This document shows, piece by piece, positions 1 through 5,286 of a DNA stretch of 5,286 nucleotides. Location: assembly GCA_002507425.1 (NCBI GenBank), contig DAZU01000125.1:505-5790 (forward strand), in the 5' to 3' direction. Below the pieces are notes generated by a model. It was not told the DNA's origin. It saw only the letters and a program-made list of their open reading frames with translations, and made no database searches. This DNA comes from Euryarchaeota archaeon UBA53. Its GTDB lineage: Archaea > Thermoplasmatota > Poseidoniia > Poseidoniales > Poseidoniaceae. Every line of letters starts with the position of its first letter. The stretch's first letter is position 1. The position numbers were made by a program, and so were the translations under genes.

Positions 1-1362
1 AACCTGTTTTTAATTTTTGGATCCGACAGTTTAGCTATAAGACTAGCTGAGTGGATAGGTGAGCGATCAAGAGTGAGGATAATAGGGCTAGCAAATGCTT
101 TGGTTGCGATGGAAAATGTCGAAATAGCTGTGCTTCCCACTGAGATGGAATTACATGAAATGCCGCTACCAGAAATAAATCCAACTGCAATACTAATTTT
201 GGAAGAGATAATATGCGACGACGACCCTGTAAGACGACTGAGAGATTATTGGCCAAACACCCCGGTTTTGTCCACAATAAATTTGAAGGGCGCTGAACTA
301 GTTTCAGTTGAGGATTTGACAGCTAATGCAATCCAAGACAAATTGCGTTCAGTGGACAGAAAACAAGGAGCAGAGGAAGTATTGAGAAGGATTCAAAAAG
401 AAGCCAAATCACAAGTCCTAATCGTTTGTCATGACAACCCAGACCCAGATGCTTTGGCTAGTGCAATGGCAATGAAACACCTTTGCGAATTCTTTGGGCA
501 CAGTGTATTGATAATTCATGGTGGTATGATTGAACATCAACAGAATCGGGCAATGGTTAGGATGTTGAATTTAGAATTAAACCGAGTGATTTTGGATTGG
601 GAAGTAGATGATTTACTAAAAAAATCTGACCTTGTTATATGCGTTGACTTTAGCCATCCAAGTGCGAATAATGTATTGCCAAAGACTTGCGTCCCTCACA
701 TAGTTATAGATCACCACTTCAGCGAAACAAGACCTGCCGCTGATGTGATAATGGTGAGACCTGAATTTGCAGCAACATCCTCTTTAGTTGCATCATTACT
801 AATGAATGCTGAAATCGATATTGATCGAAATGTCGCCACTGCACTTGCTTTTGGAATCAGAACTGACACCTTGGGATTCACTAGATCTTTCAATGCTGTC
901 GATTTAAGAGCACTGTCATGGCTGAGTGCTTGGGTGGATTGGGATTTGATGAGATGTTTTGAAAGCCCACCGAGGTCTCAGGAAGTTTTGGAAATTTTCA
1001 AACAAGCTCTGAATAATTCTGTTCTTAAAAATGGGCTGATGTTAGTGCCTATTTCGAAGATGGTTGATAGAGATGCTCTTTCCCAAGTCGCAGATTTTAT
1101 GCTCCCCACAGAAGGAGTGAAAACGGTTGTCACTTACGGGTCAAGAATGTCAAAAATATATCTTTCCGCCAGGTCAACTGATCAAGGAATTCACCTTGGT
1201 AAAATTCTTACAGAAACTTTCTCTGAAGGTAGCGCAGGGGGACACAAATCAATCGCTGGCGGACAAATATCAATGAGATCAATTGATTGTGATAACGAGA
1301 TTGAAGCCATGGAAAAAATTACTTTGATGTTAAATCAAGCTCTGAGTGGTGAAATGATTTGA
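1..1362 (+). CDS. DHH-family phosphoesterase with N-terminal TrkA-N-like domain, 5' partial
   Basis: The frame is open from base 1 and has no start codon before the GTG at 73, so the true start lies upstream. Numbered from base 1, residues 1 to about 110 look like a TrkA-N/Rossmann domain: a beta strand, G7 of a degenerate glycine loop, then a helix. A charged linker (about 112-138) leads to the DHH domain. Its motifs are HDNPDPDA (144-151), Asp216 in VDFSHP, the DHH triad (237-239) and Asp289 in the GIRTDT segment. These Asp and His residues bind the two metal ions in the family. The C-terminal DHHA1 substrate domain has GGHKSIAGGQ at 413-422. Relatives hydrolyse short oligonucleotides, pApA, cyclic di-AMP or PAP; the substrate here cannot be told from sequence. 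It is expected to be cytoplasmic. The stop overlaps the next gene by 4 bases, which suggests coupled translation. Confidence 0.9.
   Translation, partial: NLFLIFGSDSLAIRLAEWIGERSRVRIIGLANALVAMENVEIAVLPTEMELHEMPLPEINPTAILILEEIICDDDPVRRLRDYWPNTPVLSTINLKGAELVSVEDLTANAIQDKLRSVDRKQGAEEVLRRIQKEAKSQVLIVCHDNPDPDALASAMAMKHLCEFFGHSVLIIHGGMIEHQQNRAMVRMLNLELNRVILDWEVDDLLKKSDLVICVDFSHPSANNVLPKTCVPHIVIDHHFSETRPAADVIMVRPEFAATSSLVASLLMNAEIDIDRNVATALAFGIRTDTLGFTRSFNAVDLRALSWLSAWVDWDLMRCFESPPRSQEVLEIFKQALNNSVLKNGLMLVPISKMVDRDALSQVADFMLPTEGVKTVVTYGSRMSKIYLSARSTDQGIHLGKILTETFSEGSAGGHKSIAGGQISMRSIDCDNEIEAMEKITLMLNQALSGEMI
1348..1352 (+). promoter_or_regulatory. Shine-Dalgarno-like GGTGA for the TTG start at 1359
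   Basis: GGTGA matches the 3' part of the archaeal consensus GGAGGTGA and ends 6 bases before the TTG start of the TraB gene, inside the last codons of the DHH gene. It supports the unusual TTG start together with the 4-base overlap. Confidence 0.5.
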
Positions 1363-2510
1363 GTTCTCCTTTCATTGATGTAGATGAGAATCTGAGGCTA
1401 CTGGGGACCGCTCATGTTGCAACAGCCTCGGTTGAGGCTGTCAAAGAAAATATAGAAAATTGGCATCCGGATATAGTTGCTGTTGAATTATGTAAAAGCA
1501 GATTTGAGACTTTGACTTCCGACAGAAGACTGGACAAAGAGGGTTTACTAAAGGTCATCAAAGAAGGAAAGGCGCCGATGGTCTTACTCCAATCCCTTCT
1601 TGCAGCAGAGCAAAGAAAGATGGGGATAAATGAAGGTCAGCAACCAGGTGCAGAGTTGCTTATGGCAGTGAGAACCGCTGAAGAATATGACCTTCGAGTA
1701 GAATTGGTGGATAGGGACATTCAAACCACGCTACGTAGAGCGTGGAAAAGTATGGGAATTAAAGAAAAAATTGGGTTACTATGGGCACTTCTTAGCGAAG
1801 AAGATACAGAAGAATTTGAACTAAATGAGATGCTTGAAGACCAAGATTTGCTCACTTCATTAATGCAAGAATTGAAGGAGGTTTCTCCCGGTGCAGGCAA
1901 AGTTTTAATCGACGAAAGGGATGAGTTCATATCAAGAAAAATTTCTGAAATAAGGGGTAAAGGAAAGGTACTTGCTGTTTTAGGAGCTGGCCATCTTGAG
2001 GGCGTCTCAAGCCTACTGAAAGATGAAATTGAACAAGACGACGAACGGATTGAAAGCCTAAACTACGTGCCTAAAGGAGGGAGAGTTCTCAAAGCGATAT
2101 CATTGGCAATTCCAATAGCTCTTCTATGTCTATTAGGTTGGTTTGCATACAATGGAGATTTGGCAGCAATAAAGGAGAACGGAATCTACTGGTTTGCTGG
2201 AAATTTCCTAGGTGCCGCAATATTTTGTATGCTGGCAGGTGGTCATCCAATCGCCATTTTAGTGGCAGCATGTGCATCACCAATTACCTCGCTGAATCCT
2301 GCTCTGGCAGCAGGATGGTTTGCGGGGTATGCCCAAATGAAAATCAAGGAACCTACTGGAGAAGATTTAGGCGAGTTCTTGAAATTAGATTCAGCCAAAT
2401 TATTTTGGACAAATCGAGCAGGTAGAGTATTACTAGTTACAGCCCTGACCAACCTTGGATCAATGGCTGGTGCATGGATTTCGATGGGATTAATAGCCAT
2501 TGGTTTGTGA
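1359..2510 (+). CDS. TraB/PrgY-family membrane protein
   Basis: This 383-residue protein has the TraB/PrgY/GumN/TIKI signature: GTAH at 16-19, a conserved acidic motif (Glu43 in VAVELCKSR, with Arg48) and the second histidine motif GAGH at 209-212. In TIKI relatives these residues form a metalloprotease-like site; activity has not been shown for archaeal members. The soluble part (about 1-240) is followed by hydrophobic segments at about 246-266, 276-293, 297-325 and 356-383. The GHP and ASPITSLNPALAAG segments (295-319) are typical of the archaeal TraB membrane domain. PrgY in enterococci limits pheromone signalling, but no such role should be assumed here. The start is TTG, the only candidate before the first motif, overlapping the DHH stop (TTGA). 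The two genes are probably one operon. Confidence 0.88.
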   Translation: MSSPFIDVDENLRLLGTAHVATASVEAVKENIENWHPDIVAVELCKSRFETLTSDRRLDKEGLLKVIKEGKAPMVLLQSLLAAEQRKMGINEGQQPGAELLMAVRTAEEYDLRVELVDRDIQTTLRRAWKSMGIKEKIGLLWALLSEEDTEEFELNEMLEDQDLLTSLMQELKEVSPGAGKVLIDERDEFISRKISEIRGKGKVLAVLGAGHLEGVSSLLKDEIEQDDERIESLNYVPKGGRVLKAISLAIPIALLCLLGWFAYNGDLAAIKENGIYWFAGNFLGAAIFCMLAGGHPIAILVAACASPITSLNPALAAGWFAGYAQMKIKEPTGEDLGEFLKLDSAKLFWTNRAGRVLLVTALTNLGSMAGAWISMGLIAIGL

Positions 2511-2519
2511 TTCTCTGCC

Positions 2520-2526
2520 ATATATT
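2520..2526 (+). promoter_or_regulatory. TATA-like box for the SDR gene
   Basis: ATATATT lies in the 45-base gap after the TraB gene, within a T-rich stretch. Archaeal transcription usually starts about 24-28 bases from the box centre, here near 2547-2551. That is downstream of the possible TTG start at 2532 and just upstream of the ATG at 2556, so it supports the ATG and a very short leader. Confidence 0.45.
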
Positions 2527-2555
2527 CTTATTTGTTATTTCACTGTCCACACTGC

Positions 2556-3227
2556 ATGAAGACGGCAGTGGTAACTGGAGCAAACAGAGGAATAGGATTA
2601 GGATTGACTAAGAAATTATTGGAAAGTGGATACGTCGTTCATTCAACATTTAGAAGTAGCCTTGGTGGCCTATCCGCCATTGAAAATGACAATTTGAAAA
2701 CCCACAAAATGGATGTCAGGGATGAGAATTCAATCATAACATTGTCAGAATCTATAGAAGGCAACATAGACTTACTGATAAACAATGCAGGAGTAGCAGA
2801 CGGTAGGTGGCAATCAATTTCTGAAATTGATTTTGACCATTCCCTAGAGGTATTTCATATCAATTCATTAGGACCAATTCTGATTACCCAAAAATTACTC
2901 CACAAACTAAAATATGGATCTAAAATTCTAATGATGAGCAGCCTTATGGGTTCGATTAGTGATTGTCGTAGCGGAAAATCATATGCTTACAGGGCCTCAA
3001 AAACTGCACTAAACATGCTTTCAATCGCTATGAAAAATGAGTTAGACGCGGCCGGGATTTCAATTATGATAATTCATCCTGGCTGGGTAGAAACCGACAT
3101 GGGTGGGCCAAATGCTCCTTTATCTGTTGGGGAAAGCATAGACGGAATTATGGATAGGATTGTGGAGCAAAATCTGGGGTTGAGCGGGAGATATGTCGAA
3201 TATGATGGCTCTCATATTGAGTGGTAG
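2556..3227 (+). CDS. Short-chain dehydrogenase/reductase, C-factor/sniffer-like
   Basis: This 223-residue Rossmann-fold oxidoreductase has the complete classical SDR set: TGANRGIG (7-14), NNAG (76-79), a catalytic Ser in the MMSSLMGS segment (Ser129 the best candidate) and YRASK (Tyr145, Lys149). HPGWVETDMGG at 174-184 and the following PNAPLSVGES segment resemble the CsgA/C-factor and sniffer carbonyl reductase branch. Arg11 in the glycine loop and Arg33 after the second strand suggest NADP(H) rather than NAD(H). The substrate is unknown; the protein is probably cytosolic. ATG 2556 is chosen because the SDR fold begins directly after it. A TTG at 2532 would add eight residues (MLFHCPHC) and lies upstream of the predicted transcription start. 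No Shine-Dalgarno is visible, which fits a leaderless or nearly leaderless message. Confidence 0.92.
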   Translation: MKTAVVTGANRGIGLGLTKKLLESGYVVHSTFRSSLGGLSAIENDNLKTHKMDVRDENSIITLSESIEGNIDLLINNAGVADGRWQSISEIDFDHSLEVFHINSLGPILITQKLLHKLKYGSKILMMSSLMGSISDCRSGKSYAYRASKTALNMLSIAMKNELDAAGISIMIIHPGWVETDMGGPNAPLSVGESIDGIMDRIVEQNLGLSGRYVEYDGSHIEW

Positions 3228-3324
3228 TTATTCTAATGTGTTTTGTTACTTACGAGTCTAGGGCATAAATCTAAGAATTGTTAACCCTATTACCACATTC
3301 GCAGTTATGTCAATATCTTGAGAG

Positions 3325-3334
3325 TTCAATTGAA
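3325..3334. promoter_or_regulatory. 10-base perfect palindrome upstream of the TATA box
   Basis: TTCAATTGAA is a perfect inverted repeat that touches the BRE-like bases of the promoter at 3332-3350. Its position just upstream of BRE/TATA would suit an activator or a repressor that blocks TFB. Short AT-rich palindromes are common by chance, so only the placement makes it notable. The rest of the 146-base gap (3228-3373) shows nothing else I can name apart from the promoter and the motif listed next to it. Confidence 0.25.
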
Positions 3335-3350
3335 AACCATTTTTTATATA
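3332..3350 (+). promoter_or_regulatory. BRE + TATA promoter of the small CxxC gene
   Basis: A purine-rich GAAAAC (3332-3337), resembling a TFB recognition element, precedes TTTTTATATA (3341-3350). The TATA centre near 3346 places the transcription start at about 3372-3374, exactly at the ATG at 3374. The message is therefore predicted to be leaderless. This is the clearest promoter in the window. Confidence 0.65.
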
Positions 3351-3367
3351 CCTGAGGAGTTAGAGTT
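3350..3367 (+). repeat. Promoter motif copy 1 (ACCTGAGG-AG-TTAGAGTT)
   Basis: This block directly follows the TATA box of the CxxC gene. It matches positions 3643-3658 in front of the permease at 15 of 16 bases once a 2-base insertion (AG, 3358-3359) is allowed. GAGG here is 16 bases from the ATG, too far for a normal Shine-Dalgarno, and it would precede the predicted transcription start. A protein-binding site is therefore the more natural reading. Confidence 0.4.
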
Positions 3368-3373
3368 AATCAA

Positions 3374-3562
3374 ATGTCTCAGAGGTTATCTACCAATTCA
3401 TGTTCAGCATGTGACGAAGATTATGAGACATTCCAATACCATGGTCCGAATTTGTCAAAGATGCAGTTGTGCAGAAGATGTTATGACCAATATTTAGCCA
3501 AAGAGATGGTGAATTACTGGAAAAATCACATGGAAGAAGAGGAAAGGCGGACTGGGAAATAA
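3374..3562 (+). CDS. Small protein with two CxxC pairs (zinc-ribbon-like), function unknown
   Basis: I do not recognise this 62-residue protein as a named family. It has two cysteine pairs, CSAC (10-13) and CRRC (33-36), spaced 19 residues apart, which together could bind one zinc ion in a treble-clef or ribbon-like knuckle. His23 lies between them. The C-terminal third (about 39-62) is highly charged and probably helical, ending in EEEERRTGK. There is no signal peptide or membrane segment, so it should be cytoplasmic. The ATG coincides with the transcription start predicted from the strong TATA box, which supports both the gene and its start. It lies 96 bases upstream of the metal-exporter-like permease and shares a promoter motif with it. 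A regulatory or metal-related role is conceivable, but nothing in the protein proves it. Confidence 0.7.
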   Translation: MSQRLSTNSCSACDEDYETFQYHGPNLSKMQLCRRCYDQYLAKEMVNYWKNHMEEEERRTGK

Positions 3563-3632
3563 AACGGTGTATAACGTTTGGAGTAAAATCCTCATACATC
3601 GAGAAATGTACTTGCTTTAGACGAAGACTTAA

Positions 3633-3640
3633 CTATAAAT
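3633..3640 (+). promoter_or_regulatory. TATA-like box upstream of the permease
   Basis: CTATAAAT is a good archaeal TATA match. Its centre is only about 22 bases before the GTG at 3659, so transcription would start at or just inside that codon (about 3660-3664). Either the box is used with short spacing, or the ATG at 3698 is the real start, or an upstream box (for example TATAA at 3570-3574) drives a leadered message. Confidence 0.45.
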
Positions 3641-3641
3641 C

Positions 3642-3652
3642 AACCTGAGGTT
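3642..3652. promoter_or_regulatory. Candidate operator palindrome AACCT-G-AGGTT
   Basis: This is a perfect 5+1+5 inverted repeat lying between the TATA box and the permease start, where a bound repressor would block RNA polymerase. The AGGTTAG half with its neighbouring bases is loosely like half-sites of DtxR/MntR-type metal regulators, which is only a resemblance. Alternatively, GAGGT (3647-3651), ending 7 bases before the GTG, could be a Shine-Dalgarno. The two readings require different transcription starts. Confidence 0.4.
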
Positions 3653-3658
3653 AGAATT
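3643..3658 (+). repeat. Promoter motif copy 2 (ACCTGAGG-TTAGAATT)
   Basis: Second copy of the block at 3350-3367, without the 2-base AG insertion and with one substitution. It starts three bases after the TATA-like box and runs up to the GTG start. Both copies are therefore on the same strand and just downstream of a TATA box. Confidence 0.4.
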
Positions 3659-4855
3659 GTGGCTGGCTCCGAGGTAGTAGAGATAATCATCCTGAGTATG
3701 CGGGATGCATTTCTTGCAGTAACAGTTTTTGTTGCTGCAATGGTGTTTTTATTTAGTTGGTTACAATACGCTACAAGCGGAAAATTTGTAGAATATATCA
3801 AGAGAAATAAGAGATATCAACCCGTAATCGGAGCACTTATGGGACTTACACCCGGTTGTGGTGGTGCCATAGTAGTCATGCCAATGTTCGCAAGAGGTTA
3901 CGTCACATACGGAACAGTAGTTGCCACACTAATCGCCACATTAGGAGATGCTGCATTTGTCTTGATAGGCGCTGCTATCGTGGGAAGTATAAGCCTTGAA
4001 TCGGTCATCGCAGTCCACGCAATTTCGTTTTTCGTAGGAGTTCTATGGGGTTATCTTATAGATGCAACTGGAACTACCCCCCGCTCACCATTTGGTAGAC
4101 TTGGGAAGTCAAAAGACATAATTTCTGACGATGAAATAAATGTCCATGAAAATCAACAATCAACACTAGATGATATGCCAAGGGAAGAACCAGATGGAAT
4201 CGGTTACAAAATATTACATCAGGGATACATGCTTTGGTGGATTGTAACACTAATTGGGCTAGTATTTGCCATACTCCTGTTGGTTTGGGCAGCACAAGAT
4301 CCCGATTATGAACTAAAGCTATCTCTTAATCCGTTTACCTTGGACGGTTTTATCACGTGGATTGGATTGCTAGGAACAACGTTTTCTGTAATCCTATACA
4401 TTGCGCAGAAAAACTGGTTTGCAGATGACACTGAAGCCACTATTGGAGACAAACTACACTCGATGCGAGAAACTATGGTTCATTCAGCCAGTGAAACAGC
4501 GTTCGTAACTTTCTGGGTGATGATTGCCTATTTGGTTTTCGAATTCTCTATGCTTCTTAGCGGAGTAGGGGAAGATGACATGGCTAGGTATGGAGATGGA
4601 ATATTCGCAGTGATAGTAGCATCTACAATTGGTTTGATTCCTGGATGTGGCCCCCAAATTATAGCAATTACAGCCTACACAAAAGACATGATATCGTTCC
4701 CAGCATTGACTGCAAATGCGATAAGTCAGGATGGAGATGCGTTGTTTCCTTTACTAGTAAGGCACAAATCTGCAAGTCTATGGGCGACAATTCACACAAC
4801 AATTCCCGCAATTATCACCGGTATGCTTCTTTTGTTGTTCAATTACAGTCCTTGA
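3659..4855 (+). CDS. ArsP_2-family permease, putative manganese/heavy-metal exporter
   Basis: This 398-residue integral membrane protein has about ten hydrophobic segments, including residues near 14-36, 53-78, 82-106, 112-131, 190-211, 233-250, 282-303, 316-345 and 374-395. Two matching halves are visible: GLTPGCGGAI (62-71) with GDAAF (96-100), and GLIPGCGPQI (325-334) with GDALF (359-363). The Gly-to-Gly spacing is 34 residues in both. The second half has NAISQDGDALFPL (353-365), which I recognise from the family annotated as putative manganese transporter or 10-TM heavy-metal exporter (ArsP_2). Metal specificity is not proven. A charged cytoplasmic-type loop of about 50 residues (137-187), rich in Asp and Glu, joins the halves. 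The GTG is the first possible start after an in-frame stop at 3584; ATG 3698 would shorten the protein by 13 residues and leave the first membrane segment mostly intact. The gene follows the small CxxC gene and has its own TATA-like box. Confidence 0.85.
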   Translation: MAGSEVVEIIILSMRDAFLAVTVFVAAMVFLFSWLQYATSGKFVEYIKRNKRYQPVIGALMGLTPGCGGAIVVMPMFARGYVTYGTVVATLIATLGDAAFVLIGAAIVGSISLESVIAVHAISFFVGVLWGYLIDATGTTPRSPFGRLGKSKDIISDDEINVHENQQSTLDDMPREEPDGIGYKILHQGYMLWWIVTLIGLVFAILLLVWAAQDPDYELKLSLNPFTLDGFITWIGLLGTTFSVILYIAQKNWFADDTEATIGDKLHSMRETMVHSASETAFVTFWVMIAYLVFEFSMLLSGVGEDDMARYGDGIFAVIVASTIGLIPGCGPQIIAITAYTKDMISFPALTANAISQDGDALFPLLVRHKSASLWATIHTTIPAIITGMLLLLFNYSP

Positions 4856-4885
4856 TTAATCATATTTTAGTAAAAAATGGTTAAT
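4855..4885 (+). terminator. AT-rich hairpin after the permease gene
   Basis: Bases 4855-4863 pair with 4877-4885 (nine pairs, one of them T-G, i.e. wobble in RNA). After one mismatch, 4865-4868 pair with 4872-4875 around a 3-base loop. The hairpin begins in the permease stop codon and is followed by a T-rich run at 4892-4900. It may end transcription or protect the 3' end. It also contains the ATG at 4884, which argues against using that ATG as the start of the next gene. Confidence 0.4.
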
Positions 4886-4890
4886 GCCGG

Positions 4891-4901
4891 GTATATTTTT
4901 A
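4891..4901 (+). promoter_or_regulatory. TATA-like box for the small anchored Cys/His gene
   Basis: GTATATTTTTA has its TATA centre near 4895, which predicts a transcription start near 4921. That lies downstream of the ATG at 4884 but upstream of the in-frame GTG at 4926 and ATG at 4938. The same T-run could instead belong to a terminator of the permease. Confidence 0.35.
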
Positions 4902-4937
4902 TTAATTCCTAGATTGTATATTTATGTGGTTAAAGGA

Positions 4938-5186
4938 ATGCTATCGGCATATGAATTAATTCTTCTAATTGGAATGATTTTGACTATTTTATTTATTGAT
5001 TATAATAATCGTGGGCGAAGGAAAATCATCGAAGAGCAGGTAGATTTAGAAAATGTCTGCAAGTTCAAAGATTGCATCAACAATTCCTTCAGAGGCCATC
5101 CTTTTTGTCACAAGCACACCGAAGGAAAACCTCAGGCTATTAGTGTTGAAATTGAAATACAAAATTTAGCAACCCAATCAAGGTAA
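4938..5186 (+). CDS. Small membrane-anchored protein with C-x4-C-x10-C-x2-H cluster
   Basis: With the ATG at 4938 this is an 82-residue protein of no named family that I recognise. Residues 4-20 form one hydrophobic segment, followed by a positively charged stretch (NNRGRRK), so the C-terminal part should face the cytoplasm. That part carries Cys41, Cys46, Cys57 and His60, with extra His at 54 and 58. The pattern resembles the common small zinc motif in which a GxC-x2-H element follows a Cys pair. It could bind zinc or another metal. The ATG at 4884 would add 18 mostly hydrophobic residues but lies inside a hairpin and upstream of the predicted transcription start. The GTG at 4926 (86 residues) is a realistic alternative. 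Its closeness to a metal exporter is suggestive only. Confidence 0.65.
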   Translation: MLSAYELILLIGMILTILFIDYNNRGRRKIIEEQVDLENVCKFKDCINNSFRGHPFCHKHTEGKPQAISVEIEIQNLATQSR

Positions 5187-5207
5187 ACTATACTAGACTT
5201 TAGAGGG
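5186..5207 (+). promoter_or_regulatory. TATA-like box and Shine-Dalgarno-like GAGGG before the last gene
   Basis: AACTATACTA (5186-5195) is TATA-like, centred about 25 bases before the ATG at 5215, which would make the message leaderless. GAGGG (5203-5207), seven bases before the ATG, is a good Shine-Dalgarno and would instead imply transcription from upstream. TTAGAG at 5200-5205 also occurs in the promoter of the CxxC gene (3360-3365) at a similar distance from its ATG. Confidence 0.4.
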
Positions 5208-5214
5208 AATAAAA

Positions 5215-5286
5215 ATGGAAGAGAAAAGAAAGATCAGAGTGGAATACCACTTTTCTGAATCCTTGAAGAAGAAAAAGAAGTATCTT
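5215..5286 (+). CDS. Start of an unidentified gene, 3' partial
   Basis: An ATG begins a frame that is open to the end of the window, giving 24 residues (MEEKRKIRVEYHF, then SES and a run of five lysines). Support comes from the Shine-Dalgarno-like GAGGG seven bases upstream and the TATA-like box before it. The visible part is very charged and has no motif that I recognise, so no function can be given. It starts 28 bases after the stop of the small anchored Cys/His gene, so the two could be co-transcribed. Confidence 0.55.
   Translation, partial: MEEKRKIRVEYHFSESLKKKKKYL

Noticed and set aside
2126..2425. Open frame of 99 codons on the + strand
   Set aside because: It lies wholly inside the TraB gene in another frame, and its product (rich in Cys, Arg, Trp and Ser) has no recognisable fold.
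2089..2521. Reverse-strand open frames opposite the end of the TraB gene
   Set aside because: They are shadows of a well-supported coding region with no motif or promoter of their own; the same holds for the reverse-strand frames at 35-277, 711-893, 1721-1930, 3390-3599 and 4074-4295.
2532..2555. In-frame TTG that would extend the SDR by eight residues including a CPHC pair
   Set aside because: The SDR fold starts right after ATG 2556, the extension lies upstream of the transcription start predicted from the TATA box, and no ribosome site supports it.
3258..3290. TAGGG...CCCTA inverted repeat in the gap at 3228-3373, as an RNA structure
   Set aside because: Five pairs around a loop of more than 20 bases is expected by chance, and no known RNA family is recognisable.
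3562..3579. Short inverted repeat AAACG...CGTTT after the CxxC gene, as a terminator
   Set aside because: Only five pairs with an 8-base loop and no T-run after it; too weak to call.
4645..4884. Open frame of 79 codons on the + strand
   Set aside because: It overlaps the conserved second motif half of the permease in another frame and resembles no protein.
4884..4937. ATG giving an 18-residue N-terminal extension of the anchored Cys/His protein
   Set aside because: It lies inside the hairpin and upstream of the predicted transcription start, and ATG 4938 already gives a complete anchor.

Overview
All recognisable genes in this window lie on the + strand and the sequence is AT-rich. The promoters look archaeal: AT-rich TATA-like boxes sit about 22-33 bases upstream of start codons, and several starts have little or no room for a leader. 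A nucleotide-binding domain fused to a DHH phosphoesterase, followed by a membrane TraB protein, also fits Euryarchaeota. A planktonic lineage such as Marine Group II is plausible, but that is inference.

Layout. (1) Positions 1-2510 hold a translationally coupled pair. The first gene is a DHH-family phosphoesterase whose 5' end lies outside the window; its reading frame is open to base 1 and encodes a Rossmann-like N-terminal domain. The second is a TraB/PrgY-family membrane protein that starts at a TTG overlapping the first gene's stop by 4 bases. (2) Positions 2556-3227 encode a short-chain dehydrogenase/reductase of the C-factor/sniffer type with its own TATA-like box. (3) Positions 3374-3562 encode a 62-residue protein with two CxxC pairs behind a strong BRE/TATA promoter. 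(4) Positions 3659-4855 encode a polytopic permease of the ArsP_2 / putative manganese (heavy-metal) exporter family with a clear internal two-fold repeat. (5) Positions 4938-5186 encode a small protein with one membrane anchor and a Cys/His cluster. (6) Positions 5215-5286 are the first 24 codons of an unidentified gene cut by the window end.

How the parts may work together. The DHH and TraB genes are very probably one transcription unit. The small CxxC gene and the permease gene appear to have separate promoters, but both carry nearly the same motif (ACCTGAGG followed by TTAGA) between the TATA box and the start codon. At the permease this includes a perfect AACCT-G-AGGTT palindrome. A common operator is the most interesting hypothesis here, though a Shine-Dalgarno role at the permease is a real alternative. 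I see no RNA gene, CRISPR array, insertion sequence or phage gene, and no clear evidence of an undescribed multi-gene system.
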